The notes below the pieces were generated by a model that saw nothing but the letters and a program-made list of their open reading frames with translations, did not search any database and was not told the origin of the DNA. This document shows positions 10,203 through 19,795 of a stretch of DNA of 64,000 bases, piece by piece (the first letter of the stretch is position 1; each line of letters starts with the position of its first letter). The translations under genes were made by a program, and so were the position numbers. This DNA comes from an uncultured Bacteroidales bacterium (lineage in GTDB: Bacteria; Bacteroidota; Bacteroidia; Bacteroidales; FEN-979). The DNA lies in the NCBI GenBank assembly GCA_903903985.1, contig CAIVAT010000034.1, forward strand, positions 62,001 to 126,000. The letters are read 5' to 3'.

Positions 10203-11654
10203 TTACTTTCTTAACGTAGCTGAAGATGCCCCACCGGCAGAATACTCCGGTGAAGTCATCTTCACTTTCCTGCCATCGAGCACCGACAAGGCCTGGTCAA
10301 GATCCCGGATAATATCATCGGGATGTTCCACACCCACACAGAGCCGGATCAGGTTTGAGGGGATTCCGGCCAGTTTCCTGCCTTCTTCCCCTTGCTGTGA
10401 GTGGGTTGAGATTGCCGGGATGGTTGCAACCGATTTGATCCTTCCCAGGTCGGTGGCACGCCAGATCCTTGTAAAAGCATCAAACACATCGCGTGTTTGC
10501 TTTGCATCGCCCTTTACAAGAAATGACATCAGGTGGCCATACCGGTTTACCGGTCTTCCATATTGTTCATCGTACTCTGTATCAACAAGATATAAATATT
10601 TAGCAGCGAGTTCATGCAGCGGGTGATTCTCAAGGCCAAGATATTCGACCTTTTCAACATGCTTATGCTGCGCCAGGAATTGTGCCACCTTCATTGTATT
10701 CCTGCTCATTTGGTCCATCCGCATGCGGATGGTCCGGATGTCGTTGATGGCCAACACGGCATTCATTGGCGAAATATTGGGCCCATTGTCACGGTTGGGA
10801 AAGAGTTTCAGGTACGTGGCAAAGTCGGCTTTCATTTCCGGGCTGCCGATTTTTGATGTCAGGTTGTTCCTGGAAATAATTGCACCTGTAATGCCAAACC
10901 CACTGGTCGCCAGGGATTTTGTAACTGACTGTACGACAATGTCGGCCCCATGCTCGATCGGCCGGAGCAGGGCCGGGGTTGCAACAGTAGCATCAACAAT
11001 CAATGGTATTCCATATTTATGAGCAAGATCAGCAACTTTTTTCAAATCAAAAAAGGCAAGTCCGGGATTGCTTGGCAGTTCACCGTAAAGGAACCGCGTA
11101 TTTTCATCAATAAGCGATTCCCATTCGGCAAGATCGGAAGAATGAACCACCTTTCGCCATTCAACCCTGCGCTCGGCATCCTTGCGCATAGAAAACTGCT
11201 GGTAGGTTCCCCCGTAAACCTGTGTGGTGGCTACAAAGTTCATGGGTGCACCCGGATGTTCCGGATCATCAACCAGGAACGGATCCACGGCGCTCTGAAT
11301 GGCAGCCATGCCGGATGAGGTTGCTATGCAGGAAGTTTCAGCATCCGATCCATAGCCGTCAAGCAAAGCAAGCACCCCTTCTAGGTAGTACACGGTAGGA
11401 TTGGCGATGCGGGAGTAGCACCACGTTGGTATTTTATATCCCAGGGCAGCCTCCATTTCATCAGCATCCCGGTAAGCCTGGGATGTCGACATATAAACCG
11501 GTTCAATGATCGATCCCTGGTTAAAATCAAGGGCTTCCTGCATGGAATATATGCCATGGGCCGCGATGGTGTCGAACCGGCATTTTTTCATCTGGACCTT
11601 GTACGCTCTGTGCCATTGCATCGCCCGGTTTGCTGCTTCAATGTAGTTGTTCAT
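10203..11654 (-). CDS. Cys/Met-metabolism PLP-dependent enzyme (O-acetylhomoserine sulfhydrylase/methionine gamma-lyase-like)
   Basis: YSRIANPTVYYLEGVLALLDG, SSGMAAIQ, VQSVTKSLATSGFGITGAIIS; adjacent to thrC/thrH. Confidence 0.85.
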   Translation of the reverse strand: MNNYIEAANRAMQWHRAYKVQMKKCRFDTIAAHGIYSMQEALDFNQGSIIEPVYMSTSQAYRDADEMEAALGYKIPTWCYSRIANPTVYYLEGVLALLDGYGSDAETSCIATSSGMAAIQSAVDPFLVDDPEHPGAPMNFVATTQVYGGTYQQFSMRKDAERRVEWRKVVHSSDLAEWESLIDENTRFLYGELPSNPGLAFFDLKKVADLAHKYGIPLIVDATVATPALLRPIEHGADIVVQSVTKSLATSGFGITGAIISRNNLTSKIGSPEMKADFATYLKLFPNRDNGPNISPMNAVLAINDIRTIRMRMDQMSRNTMKVAQFLAQHKHVEKVEYLGLENHPLHELAAKYLYLVDTEYDEQYGRPVNRYGHLMSFLVKGDAKQTRDVFDAFTRIWRATDLGRIKSVATIPAISTHSQQGEEGRKLAGIPSNLIRLCVGVEHPDDIIRDLDQALSVLDGRKVKMTSPEYSAGGASSATLRK

Positions 11655-11897
11655 TTGGGTTGGAGATATAGTTATTTTTGGATTTTGGAGTTCGGATTTT
11701 AGAGTTGAATGGTCAAGGAATGAATGAGGATATCAAAAATAGAAAAAAAACATCAGACAATCCGGGTTGTTAAATGTTTAACTTTTCAACTGCCTTACAA
11801 GATGAATACAGTTTTTATGTAATTTCGTTGTTCCTTTGCCCGTTTATTGTTTGAGCCTTCACCTTTCGGAATTGACTCATCTTTTAACACTGCTACA

Positions 11898-13349
11898 ATG
11901 ATACACATTTATTCAAAAAGCCTGCAGAGATTAATCCTGGCAGTTTCTTTAGTAATTCCACTGATCAGCCATGCCCAGGAAAAAGGATTGACATTGAAAC
12001 AATTTGCAGGAATTTGGTCGGGATCACTGAAAGTTCAAACCACCCAGATCCGCCTGGTCATGAACGTATCGTTCAACGAAGCCGACAGCATGACGGTCAC
12101 CTTCGACAGCCCTGATCAGGGTGTTCTGGACCTGCCTACCAATAAAGTTACACTGACGGATGACTCTATTTATGTTTCAGCCGGGGCCATTGGAGGTAAA
12201 TTCACCGGCAAAATGAATAAGGAAGAAACTGCCATTGCCGGCTATTGGCAGCAGGGAGGGATGTCGATCGCGGTTACAATGGAAAGACTTGGGAAAAGGG
12301 TCATAGTGAACCGTCCGCAAGAACCAAAGCCACCTTTTCCATACCGGTCGGAGGAGGTCATCTTTCCCAATGGCAGGGATGGGTTTGACCTTTCAGGCAC
12401 CTTGACCGTTCCGGATGGTGCGGGGCGCTACCCGGCTGCAATCCTCATCACCGGTTCGGGACCCCAGAACCGCGACGAAGAGCTAGCCGGGCACAAACCC
12501 TTCCTGGTGCTTGCCGATTTCCTCACCAGAAAGGGATTCGCCGTACTGCGTTATGACGACCGGGGTGTAGGAAAATCGAAGGGTGAATTTAAAAAAGCCA
12601 CCACTTTCGACTTTGCAACCGATGCGGAGGCTGCCCTCAATTTTTTAAAAACCCGGCCGGAAATCGACTCGACAAAAATTGGTCTGATCGGGCATAGCGA
12701 AGGTGGGCTTGTTGCTCCCATCGTGGCATCGGAACGGAAAGACATCGCATTTATCCTGCTCATGGCAGGACCCGGCTTAACCGGTGAACAAATTCTACTG
12801 TTGCAATCTGCCCTGATTTCCAGAACAGAAGGAGCAGATGAAGCGAGTATCAAATCAAATGAAAAACTCAGCAAGGATATCTATACGGTACTGAAAAAGA
12901 ACCTCGACAATGAAAAGGTAGCCAGGAAGATCACCACACTCATGGCCGATTTCAATAAAAAGAATGCCAGGGATACAAGTTATCATCCCATGCCGGAAAA
13001 AGAACTCAACCTCCAGATTGAAAGCCTGACCTCCCCCTGGTTCCGTTGTTTTCTAACGCTGAACCCTGAAGTTTACCTCTCAAAAGTCACCTGCCCGCTT
13101 CTCGCGATCAACGGTGGCCTTGATCTGCAGGTACCGCCAAAAGAGAACCTTGAAGCCATTGAAAAAGCGCTGATATTCGGCGGGAATTCAGACTATGTGG
13201 TGGAAGAATTGCCAGGACTGAACCACCTCTTCCAGACCGCTAAAACCGGAAGTCCTTCGGAGTACGCAAAGATTGAAGAAACAATTTCACCGGCAGCCCT
13301 GGACATGATATGGAAATGGCTGGAAAAGAATGTGGGGCGTGTCAGGTGA
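11898..13349 (+). CDS. Secreted alpha/beta hydrolase
   Basis: Signal peptide at internal Met (MIHIYSKSLQRLILAVSLVIPLISHAQ); GSGPQNRDEE, LRYDDRGVGKSKG, GHSEGGLVAP nucleophile elbow, GLNHLFQ. Confidence 0.85.
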   Translation: MIHIYSKSLQRLILAVSLVIPLISHAQEKGLTLKQFAGIWSGSLKVQTTQIRLVMNVSFNEADSMTVTFDSPDQGVLDLPTNKVTLTDDSIYVSAGAIGGKFTGKMNKEETAIAGYWQQGGMSIAVTMERLGKRVIVNRPQEPKPPFPYRSEEVIFPNGRDGFDLSGTLTVPDGAGRYPAAILITGSGPQNRDEELAGHKPFLVLADFLTRKGFAVLRYDDRGVGKSKGEFKKATTFDFATDAEAALNFLKTRPEIDSTKIGLIGHSEGGLVAPIVASERKDIAFILLMAGPGLTGEQILLLQSALISRTEGADEASIKSNEKLSKDIYTVLKKNLDNEKVARKITTLMADFNKKNARDTSYHPMPEKELNLQIESLTSPWFRCFLTLNPEVYLSKVTCPLLAINGGLDLQVPPKENLEAIEKALIFGGNSDYVVEELPGLNHLFQTAKTGSPSEYAKIEETISPAALDMIWKWLEKNVGRVR

Positions 13350-13411
13350 CATGAGACGTGAAACGTGAAAATGCTGCGAGGCTTGTAATTTTTTTAAATA
13401 TTTTATTAAAC

Positions 13412-14770
13412 ATGGATTTCTCTTTAAATGCCGTTTCCCCGGTCGATGGCCGGTATAGTAAGATCACCGAACCGCTGGCCGCCTATTTTTCCGAAGGTGC
13501 CATCATCCGGTACCGTGTGTTGGTTGAGGTGGAATATTTTATTGCGCTCTGCCGTATTCCACTACCCCAGTTGATTCATTTCGACAAGAAAAAGTTCAAC
13601 AGGCTCCGCAATATTTATGAGGATTTTGACTCCCGGGATGCAGAAAGGGTTAAGGAAATTGAAAAGGAGACCAACCACGATGTAAAAGCGATTGAGTATT
13701 TTCTCAGGGAGCAGTTCGAAATCCTTGGTTTCGGTTCGTATAAGGAGTTTATCCATTTCGGGCTTACTTCGCAAGACATCAACAACACTGCCTTCCCCCT
13801 GGCAATGCGCGACGCATACCGCGACATCGTGGAACCAGCGCTTGAAACGATCTACAGTGACCTACTGGCACGCGCGAAGGAGTGGCTGAACATCCCAATG
13901 CTTGCCCGCACACATGGACAGCCTGCCTCTCCTACCACGGTAGGCAAGGAACTTTATGTGTTTGTCGAACGGCTTGGCATGCAGTTGGCGCTGATAGAAA
14001 CGATCCCCATCTCAGCCAAATTCGGCGGAGCAACCGGGAACTTTAACGCCCACCATGCAGCCTATCCCATGATCGACTGGGTGAAATTTTCCAATAAATT
14101 TATCAATGGAACACTTGGACTGGAGCGCTGCCAGACTACAACGCAGGTTGAACATTACGACAACATGGCTGCTTTTTTCGACAACCTGAAGCGCATCAAC
14201 ACTATTCTGATCGACCTCGACCGGGATATCTGGGCATATATCTCCATGGATTATTTCAAGCAAAAGGTTAAAAAAACAGAAACCGGATCATCTGCCATGC
14301 CCCACAAGGTGAATCCCATCGATTTTGAGAATTCTGAGGGCAACCTTGGGTTTGCCAATGCGATTTTTGAACATTTTTCGGCAAAACTTCCCATCTCCAG
14401 GCTGCAGCGCGACCTCACCGACTCAACCGTGATCCGCAACATCGGGGTTCCCATGGCCCATTCACTGATCGCCTACAAATCGCTGCTGAGAGGGCTTAAT
14501 AAACTGATCATCAATGAATCAAAACTCAGGAAAGACCTCAACGAAAACTGGGCAGTGGTTTCGGAAGCCATACAAACCATCCTTCGCCGTGAAAATTATC
14601 CGAACCCTTACGAAGCTTTGAAAGAACTGACCCGTGGCCGTGAAGGAATTACCCAGTCCACACTGGAAAAATTCATCGATGGATTAAAAGTTACGAAAAA
14701 GCTGAAAGAGGAGTTGAAGGCAATCACCCCGGAGAATTACACAGGGATCATTCCTGAAATTGCAAATTGA
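13412..14770 (+). CDS. purB: Adenylosuccinate lyase
   Basis: NAVSPVDGRYSKITEPL, TSQDINNTAFPL, ARTHGQPASPTTVGKE, GSSAMPHKVNPIDFENSEGN. Confidence 0.95.
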   Translation: MDFSLNAVSPVDGRYSKITEPLAAYFSEGAIIRYRVLVEVEYFIALCRIPLPQLIHFDKKKFNRLRNIYEDFDSRDAERVKEIEKETNHDVKAIEYFLREQFEILGFGSYKEFIHFGLTSQDINNTAFPLAMRDAYRDIVEPALETIYSDLLARAKEWLNIPMLARTHGQPASPTTVGKELYVFVERLGMQLALIETIPISAKFGGATGNFNAHHAAYPMIDWVKFSNKFINGTLGLERCQTTTQVEHYDNMAAFFDNLKRINTILIDLDRDIWAYISMDYFKQKVKKTETGSSAMPHKVNPIDFENSEGNLGFANAIFEHFSAKLPISRLQRDLTDSTVIRNIGVPMAHSLIAYKSLLRGLNKLIINESKLRKDLNENWAVVSEAIQTILRRENYPNPYEALKELTRGREGITQSTLEKFIDGLKVTKKLKEELKAITPENYTGIIPEIAN

Positions 14771-14815
14771 GAAATGCAAAATTTAAAATGAAAATTCAAA
14801 AGTTTATGATTAACC

Positions 14816-16387
14816 ATGTTCCAGGTGTTGAATAGCGAACAGGTATTCAACAACATTAAAAAATCATGGGATGACCAGCCTTTGGTCATCATCCTGGGAC
14901 TGGCAATTTTATTCCGGTTACTGGCGGCAATTTTCGCAAAAGGCTGGGGAATGCTGGATGATCATTTCCTGGTGATTGAAGCACCTCAATCATGGGTATT
15001 TGGTTATGATTATAATTCCTGGCTTCCAGGAAGCAAGGACAATGTCGGTCCCAGCGGTCACAACTTTTTTTATCCCGGTTTCCATTTCCTGCTGTTTACC
15101 CTGATGAAATGGATGCACATCGGCGACCCCCAGGTTAAAATGCTTATTGTGAGAATTTTACATGGCGCATTTTCGCTTATTACCGTATATTACGGGTACC
15201 GGATCGTTGAAACGCTTGAAGATAAGCGATCTGCAAGGCTGGCTGGGATTCTGCTTGCCATTTACTATTTTATGCCATGGACCGGCGTCAGGAACCTTGC
15301 CGAGTCGACGAGCATCCCCTTCGTCATGCTTGGATTCTGGCAAATGATCAACCCTGAAAACAATTCCCGGCGTTTTCGTGCCTTGTTCCTGGCCGGTATT
15401 TTTTTCGGACTGGCTTCAGATGTGCGCTATCAATTGGTGCTGTTCCCATCCGGGATTTTTATCCTTTTGCTGTTCCGTCGAAGCTGGAAAGAAATGGCCG
15501 GAATTGTGATGGGTGTCCTGTGTTCCTTCCTGCTTGTTCAGACGCTGATCGACCTGTTTATCTGGGGATATCCTTTTGCCGAGTTCATTGGGTACATAAA
15601 AGTCAACATTACCGACCGCAATTCTTACTTTACCTTACCCTGGTATAATTATTTCCTTACTGTCGGCGGAATCATGCTGCCTCCCCTGAGCCTGTTCCTG
15701 TTTTATGGCTTCATCCGCGGGTGGAAACGATATCTCCTGATCGTTTTTCCGGCTGCCCTGTTTTTCGCATTTCACTCCTTTTTTCCGAACAAGCAGGAGC
15801 GGTTCATCCTCCCCTTCATTCCCTTTTTCATCATGGTTGGATCCATGGGATATTACCAGTACATTCTCCCGTCGGGATTCTGGTCACGGCAAAAAAAATT
15901 ACTGCAGGCATGCTGGATCTTCTTTTGGGGAATTAACATCGTGCTGCTGCTGGGTTTGACGTTCATGTATTCCAAACGTGCCCAGGTTGAATCGATGTAT
16001 TACCTTTCAAGATATCCTTACCTGAAGACGATCATCGTTGAGGATGAGAAGGGCGAAGTGCCCCTGACCCCCCTTTTCTATACCGGGAAATGGCCTGTTT
16101 ATCCCGAACTGCATGCCCCCGATACAACAATTTACCAAAAGATCGCCCGCATGGCCGTTCTCCCAAAGTTTTATCATCCGCAGTTTTTTCTCTTTCACGG
16201 AGGTAAAAACCTCGACCGGCGCGTCGCAACCGCCAGAAAAAGTTTTCCTTACCTTGTTTATGAAACAACCATCGAAACTGGATTTATCGACAAACTCATG
16301 CACCGGTTGAACCCAGTCAACAAGGCAAACAGGGTTTATATTTACCGGAACAGGGAATTTTATAAAGAAAAGCAGGCCGTGAATTAA
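14816..16387 (+). CDS. Multi-pass membrane glycosyltransferase, Alg9/PIG-B (GT22)-like
   Basis: Many TM segments; LDDHFLVIEAPQSW near the N-terminus; NKQERFILPFIPFF resembles the GT22 HKE-RF motif. Confidence 0.7.
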   Translation: MFQVLNSEQVFNNIKKSWDDQPLVIILGLAILFRLLAAIFAKGWGMLDDHFLVIEAPQSWVFGYDYNSWLPGSKDNVGPSGHNFFYPGFHFLLFTLMKWMHIGDPQVKMLIVRILHGAFSLITVYYGYRIVETLEDKRSARLAGILLAIYYFMPWTGVRNLAESTSIPFVMLGFWQMINPENNSRRFRALFLAGIFFGLASDVRYQLVLFPSGIFILLLFRRSWKEMAGIVMGVLCSFLLVQTLIDLFIWGYPFAEFIGYIKVNITDRNSYFTLPWYNYFLTVGGIMLPPLSLFLFYGFIRGWKRYLLIVFPAALFFAFHSFFPNKQERFILPFIPFFIMVGSMGYYQYILPSGFWSRQKKLLQACWIFFWGINIVLLLGLTFMYSKRAQVESMYYLSRYPYLKTIIVEDEKGEVPLTPLFYTGKWPVYPELHAPDTTIYQKIARMAVLPKFYHPQFFLFHGGKNLDRRVATARKSFPYLVYETTIETGFIDKLMHRLNPVNKANRVYIYRNREFYKEKQAVN

Positions 16388-17514
16388 GGATCACTCTTCT
16401 CAAGAACATCAATCTCCCGTTCGATGAGTTCATAAATAACCAGGTCGGGTTTTTCGATGTCGACCAGTGACTTGTCATAGGCTGACCAGATCAATACGGA
16501 TTCTCCAAAAGATTCTTTTATAAATGGCATCATTGCTTCGAAGAATGAATCGCGGAAGATGAGGGCTTTAAGAGGGCGGGTGTGGCTGACAAACCTGAAT
16601 TCGTATTCATCCGGGTTCCTCTTGTAACCTCCAGGTATTGGTAATCTGCACTTTTCCCTTCCTGCATTGCATTCAAACTTTGGTTCCATCACCACCCTAT
16701 CTTCCGGAATTTTCATGGATAACATCCTCGTGAGGTCATTTGATTCTGAAGGAAGGGTACCAAATTTAAAGTCATTGATTGACAGCACTTTGATGCAAGG
16801 AAAATCACGAACGATCTTTTCCATGAGGGTTCTGTAACCAAGAAAGCCACCAAAGGAGTTCCAATGCGTGTCGTGAAGGTAAAATAATCGTTTATCGCGG
16901 TAATTGTGAAAATCTTCCTTCAGGTCGATGATGCGGATTTGATTACGATCCATCCTGGAAATCACCTGTTCCAGTTTGGTGGCGTGTTCAGATTTGATAA
17001 CGGGTAAACATTGACCATATACCGTATGCTTATTCGGAGCGATGGCAACGTACAATTTTATCCCTCTCCTCCTGCAATCCGCATCAATCCTTTTAATATT
17101 GTTCGCGATAACGCCGAGTTGCGATTCCGAAAAAAACGAGATCCCTTTTGATTCCTTAATCACATCACTGAAGGAATTTCCAAGGAAGTAGAAACCGTTG
17201 TCGCCTTTCACCACCTTTTCGGGAAAGGGGTTGACCGATAACAATGACACCTTTAAATACCGGAACAAATCAAGCATCTCATTCCTGAACCCAAAATTAT
17301 CGGCATGATACGCCATGAAGTCATTGAAATACCGGGCGGCGGATAAAATGATATTGGAGTGGCCCTTGATATCAAATGCCGGGAAAGAGGCACTTTTCCT
17401 GTTTTCATAGGCAAGCATTTCATTTTTCTCACTGAAAAACATCTTCACGGTCGGAAGCCAAAGGACCAGGATAAAGCCAAAGAGGAGTAACTTATGTTGC
17501 CATTCTTTTTTCAT
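16384..17514 (-). CDS. AlgJ/AlgX-like SGNH-fold O-acetylation protein
   Basis: YDTHWNSFG-like HDTHWNSFGGFLGY, APNKHTVYG, IFRDSFFEAMMPF; adjacent to an MBOAT gene. Start placed at MKKEWQHKLLL. Confidence 0.8.
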   Translation of the reverse strand: MKKEWQHKLLLFGFILVLWLPTVKMFFSEKNEMLAYENRKSASFPAFDIKGHSNIILSAARYFNDFMAYHADNFGFRNEMLDLFRYLKVSLLSVNPFPEKVVKGDNGFYFLGNSFSDVIKESKGISFFSESQLGVIANNIKRIDADCRRRGIKLYVAIAPNKHTVYGQCLPVIKSEHATKLEQVISRMDRNQIRIIDLKEDFHNYRDKRLFYLHDTHWNSFGGFLGYRTLMEKIVRDFPCIKVLSINDFKFGTLPSESNDLTRMLSMKIPEDRVVMEPKFECNAGREKCRLPIPGGYKRNPDEYEFRFVSHTRPLKALIFRDSFFEAMMPFIKESFGESVLIWSAYDKSLVDIEKPDLVIYELIEREIDVLEKSDP

Positions 17515-17519
17515 CGGGA

Positions 17520-18998
17520 TCAAAACCTGAAATAGATAAAAGGATTATACGTTTGGGCAGCGACAAAGGTGAGTGAAATCAGGAGTAGAAAAAATAAAAA
17601 GCCCAGGCGCAGCAGGGAATAGGCCGGCCCGATCCAATGGCTGGCCGTTGATCTGGCAATTATTCTTTTATTTATTATTGACATGAGCGGCGTTGAGAGT
17701 ATGATTGCACAAACCAGGGTTATGAACGTTTCCCTGTTTACGGTGAAAAACGAAATGTAGCTGTTTACCGCTCCTGATCCTTTAGAAAAAACAATCAGTT
17801 TATCATAGAAATGTACCGCCTGGTCCATGTTTGACGAACGAAACAAAACCCATCCGCCCATGATCACAACCATTGCATAGAGATGTTGTAACGGTATCCA
17901 GAGCCGGTGAAGGGCGCGTTTCAGGAATACCTGCTCCATGATCATGAAAAAGCCGTAATACAGGCCCCACAACAGGAAGGTGAGAGACGAACCGTGCCAA
18001 AAACCACAAATGACAAAGGTGACCAATGTGGCGATGGTATAGAGAATGTCGTTGGTGTCCATCCTGAAATAGGTCTCTTTTTTCCATTTTTTTGAATAAT
18101 AATAGGCCACCGGTAAAAAGACATAGTCGCGAAGCCAGGAAGACAGGGTCATGTGCCATCTTCTCCAGAATTCGCGGATGTTCTTTGAAATGTAAGGGTA
18201 ATTGAAATTTTCGGGAAAGGTGAATCCGGTCATCATGCCAAGGCCGATGGCCATGCCGGTATACCCGGCAAAATCGAAGAAAATCTGCATCGTATAGGAA
18301 ACCAGGCCCAGCCATGCCATCGGAGTGGAAAGGTGGTCAGCCGGCATTGAAAAAACCTGGTCGGCAACGGTTCCCAGGGCATTTGCTATCAAAACCTTCA
18401 AGCCAAGTCCGATGATAAATCGCTCTATTCCCAGGGCTATCTGAATGAACGACAGTCTCCTCGTGCGGAGCTCGTTTTTCAGATCAATGTACCTGGCGAT
18501 CGGACCGGCAAGCAGCAAGGGAAAAAATGCAAAACATACTGCAAAATCAATGAAGTTATATTCAGGCTCTGTCTTCTTTCTGTGAATATCCACCAGATAG
18601 GAGATCAACCTGAAAGTATAGAAACTGATCCCGACAGGAAGAACGAAAGAAGATAACATGTGCATGGTTGTCGCCGGACCGGGACAGATACCCACCAATG
18701 AAAAAATGAGTTCTGTCAATAAATGATGGTATTTGAAGACCGAGAGCAGGGCTACATTCATGGATATTCCAAGTGCGATGGCCCAGAACCGCCCTTTGTT
18801 ATGGATCAGGCGGCCGAAGGAGTAGTTCATGCCAAGAGAGAAGAACAGTACGATCGCGCTGAGATTGTCGAAAGAAAATACCATCACCAAACTGAAGATC
18901 AGAATTGTGACATTTTTCAACCTGTAGGGGATGGCATAATAGATGACCAGGAATAAAGGCAGGAAAAGGAAAAGAAATTTTACGCTGCTGAAAGCCAT
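17520..18998 (-). CDS. MBOAT family O-acyltransferase (AlgI-like)
   Basis: FYTFRLISYLVDIHRKK, NFNYPYISKNIREFWRRWHMTLSSWLRDYVFLP, FVICGFWHGSSLTFLLWG. Confidence 0.93.
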   Translation of the reverse strand: MAFSSVKFLFLFLPLFLVIYYAIPYRLKNVTILIFSLVMVFSFDNLSAIVLFFSLGMNYSFGRLIHNKGRFWAIALGISMNVALLSVFKYHHLLTELIFSLVGICPGPATTMHMLSSFVLPVGISFYTFRLISYLVDIHRKKTEPEYNFIDFAVCFAFFPLLLAGPIARYIDLKNELRTRRLSFIQIALGIERFIIGLGLKVLIANALGTVADQVFSMPADHLSTPMAWLGLVSYTMQIFFDFAGYTGMAIGLGMMTGFTFPENFNYPYISKNIREFWRRWHMTLSSWLRDYVFLPVAYYYSKKWKKETYFRMDTNDILYTIATLVTFVICGFWHGSSLTFLLWGLYYGFFMIMEQVFLKRALHRLWIPLQHLYAMVVIMGGWVLFRSSNMDQAVHFYDKLIVFSKGSGAVNSYISFFTVNRETFITLVCAIILSTPLMSIINKRIIARSTASHWIGPAYSLLRLGFLFFLLLISLTFVAAQTYNPFIYFRF

Positions 18999-19128
18999 GT
19001 ATTCCGGGGGTAAAAATCAATCGATTTTAATTAATAAATCCGGCACAAATATACTGAAAGCTTGCTGGCAAACACTATGATTACCCGATTACGTTGCTTT
19101 AGAAACTTCCGGTTATCTTTCAGTGCTT

Positions 19129-19755
19129 TGTTTGTATACTGAATCTGCAGAAAAAGAAGCGAAAAGGTTGGTTGAATATTTTCACTGCGATTTGAACAGC
19201 ATGGTTGTTGATATCGGATGCGGACTCGGCTGCCTCAATCGGAATCATCTGCGTCATCGGAGAGAATGATATAAGGGCATCGGTGCCGATAACATCTCCA
19301 TTAACTGGTATAAACGACACATCGAAAAATATCATCCCTCCATTAAATTTCACCATCTGAGTATTTAGAATGGGCGGTACAACACGAATGGAACAATGAT
19401 TGACAGGAATTTTCGCTTTGATTCAGCAGAATCCAGGGTGGACAACATATACCTTTTCTAAGTCTTATCCCACACAACAGAGGAGGCCATAAGCATTTAT
19501 CTCAAAGAGTTTGACCGAATACTTCATAACAACGGATCCATCTTCTTTTTTACTTTTATCGGGAAAAATGTTTCCGATATCACTTTCAATCCTGAAAATA
19601 ACAATATCAAATGTTCAGTACCTCTTCACGTTGTGAGATACAATAAAGATTACCTTTTCTCAATCATCATAGAATATGGATTTACAATCGTCAATTTCAT
19701 ACAATTAGTGGAAATTTGGGCAAAGTGGCATATATTTGTGTCAAATAAAAAATCA
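19129..19755 (+). pseudogene. Decayed SAM-dependent methyltransferase
   Basis: VVDIGCGLG; after a frameshift, SIGIICVIGENDIR; after another, INWYKRHIEKYHPSIKFHHLSI*NGRYNTNGTMIDRNFRFDSAESRVDNIYLF*VLSHTTEEAISIYLKEFDRILHNNGSIFFFTFI...PLHVVRYNKDYLFSIIIEYGFTIVNF. At least two in-frame stops and two frameshifts. Confidence 0.8.
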
Positions 19756-19795
19756 GCACCGGTTTCAAACCTTATCAGGCAGCACAGGTTAATCA

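Noticed and set aside
19120-19356. 78-aa minus-strand ORF as a real gene
   Set aside because: It overlaps the plus-strand methyltransferase remnant, which has clear family motifs.
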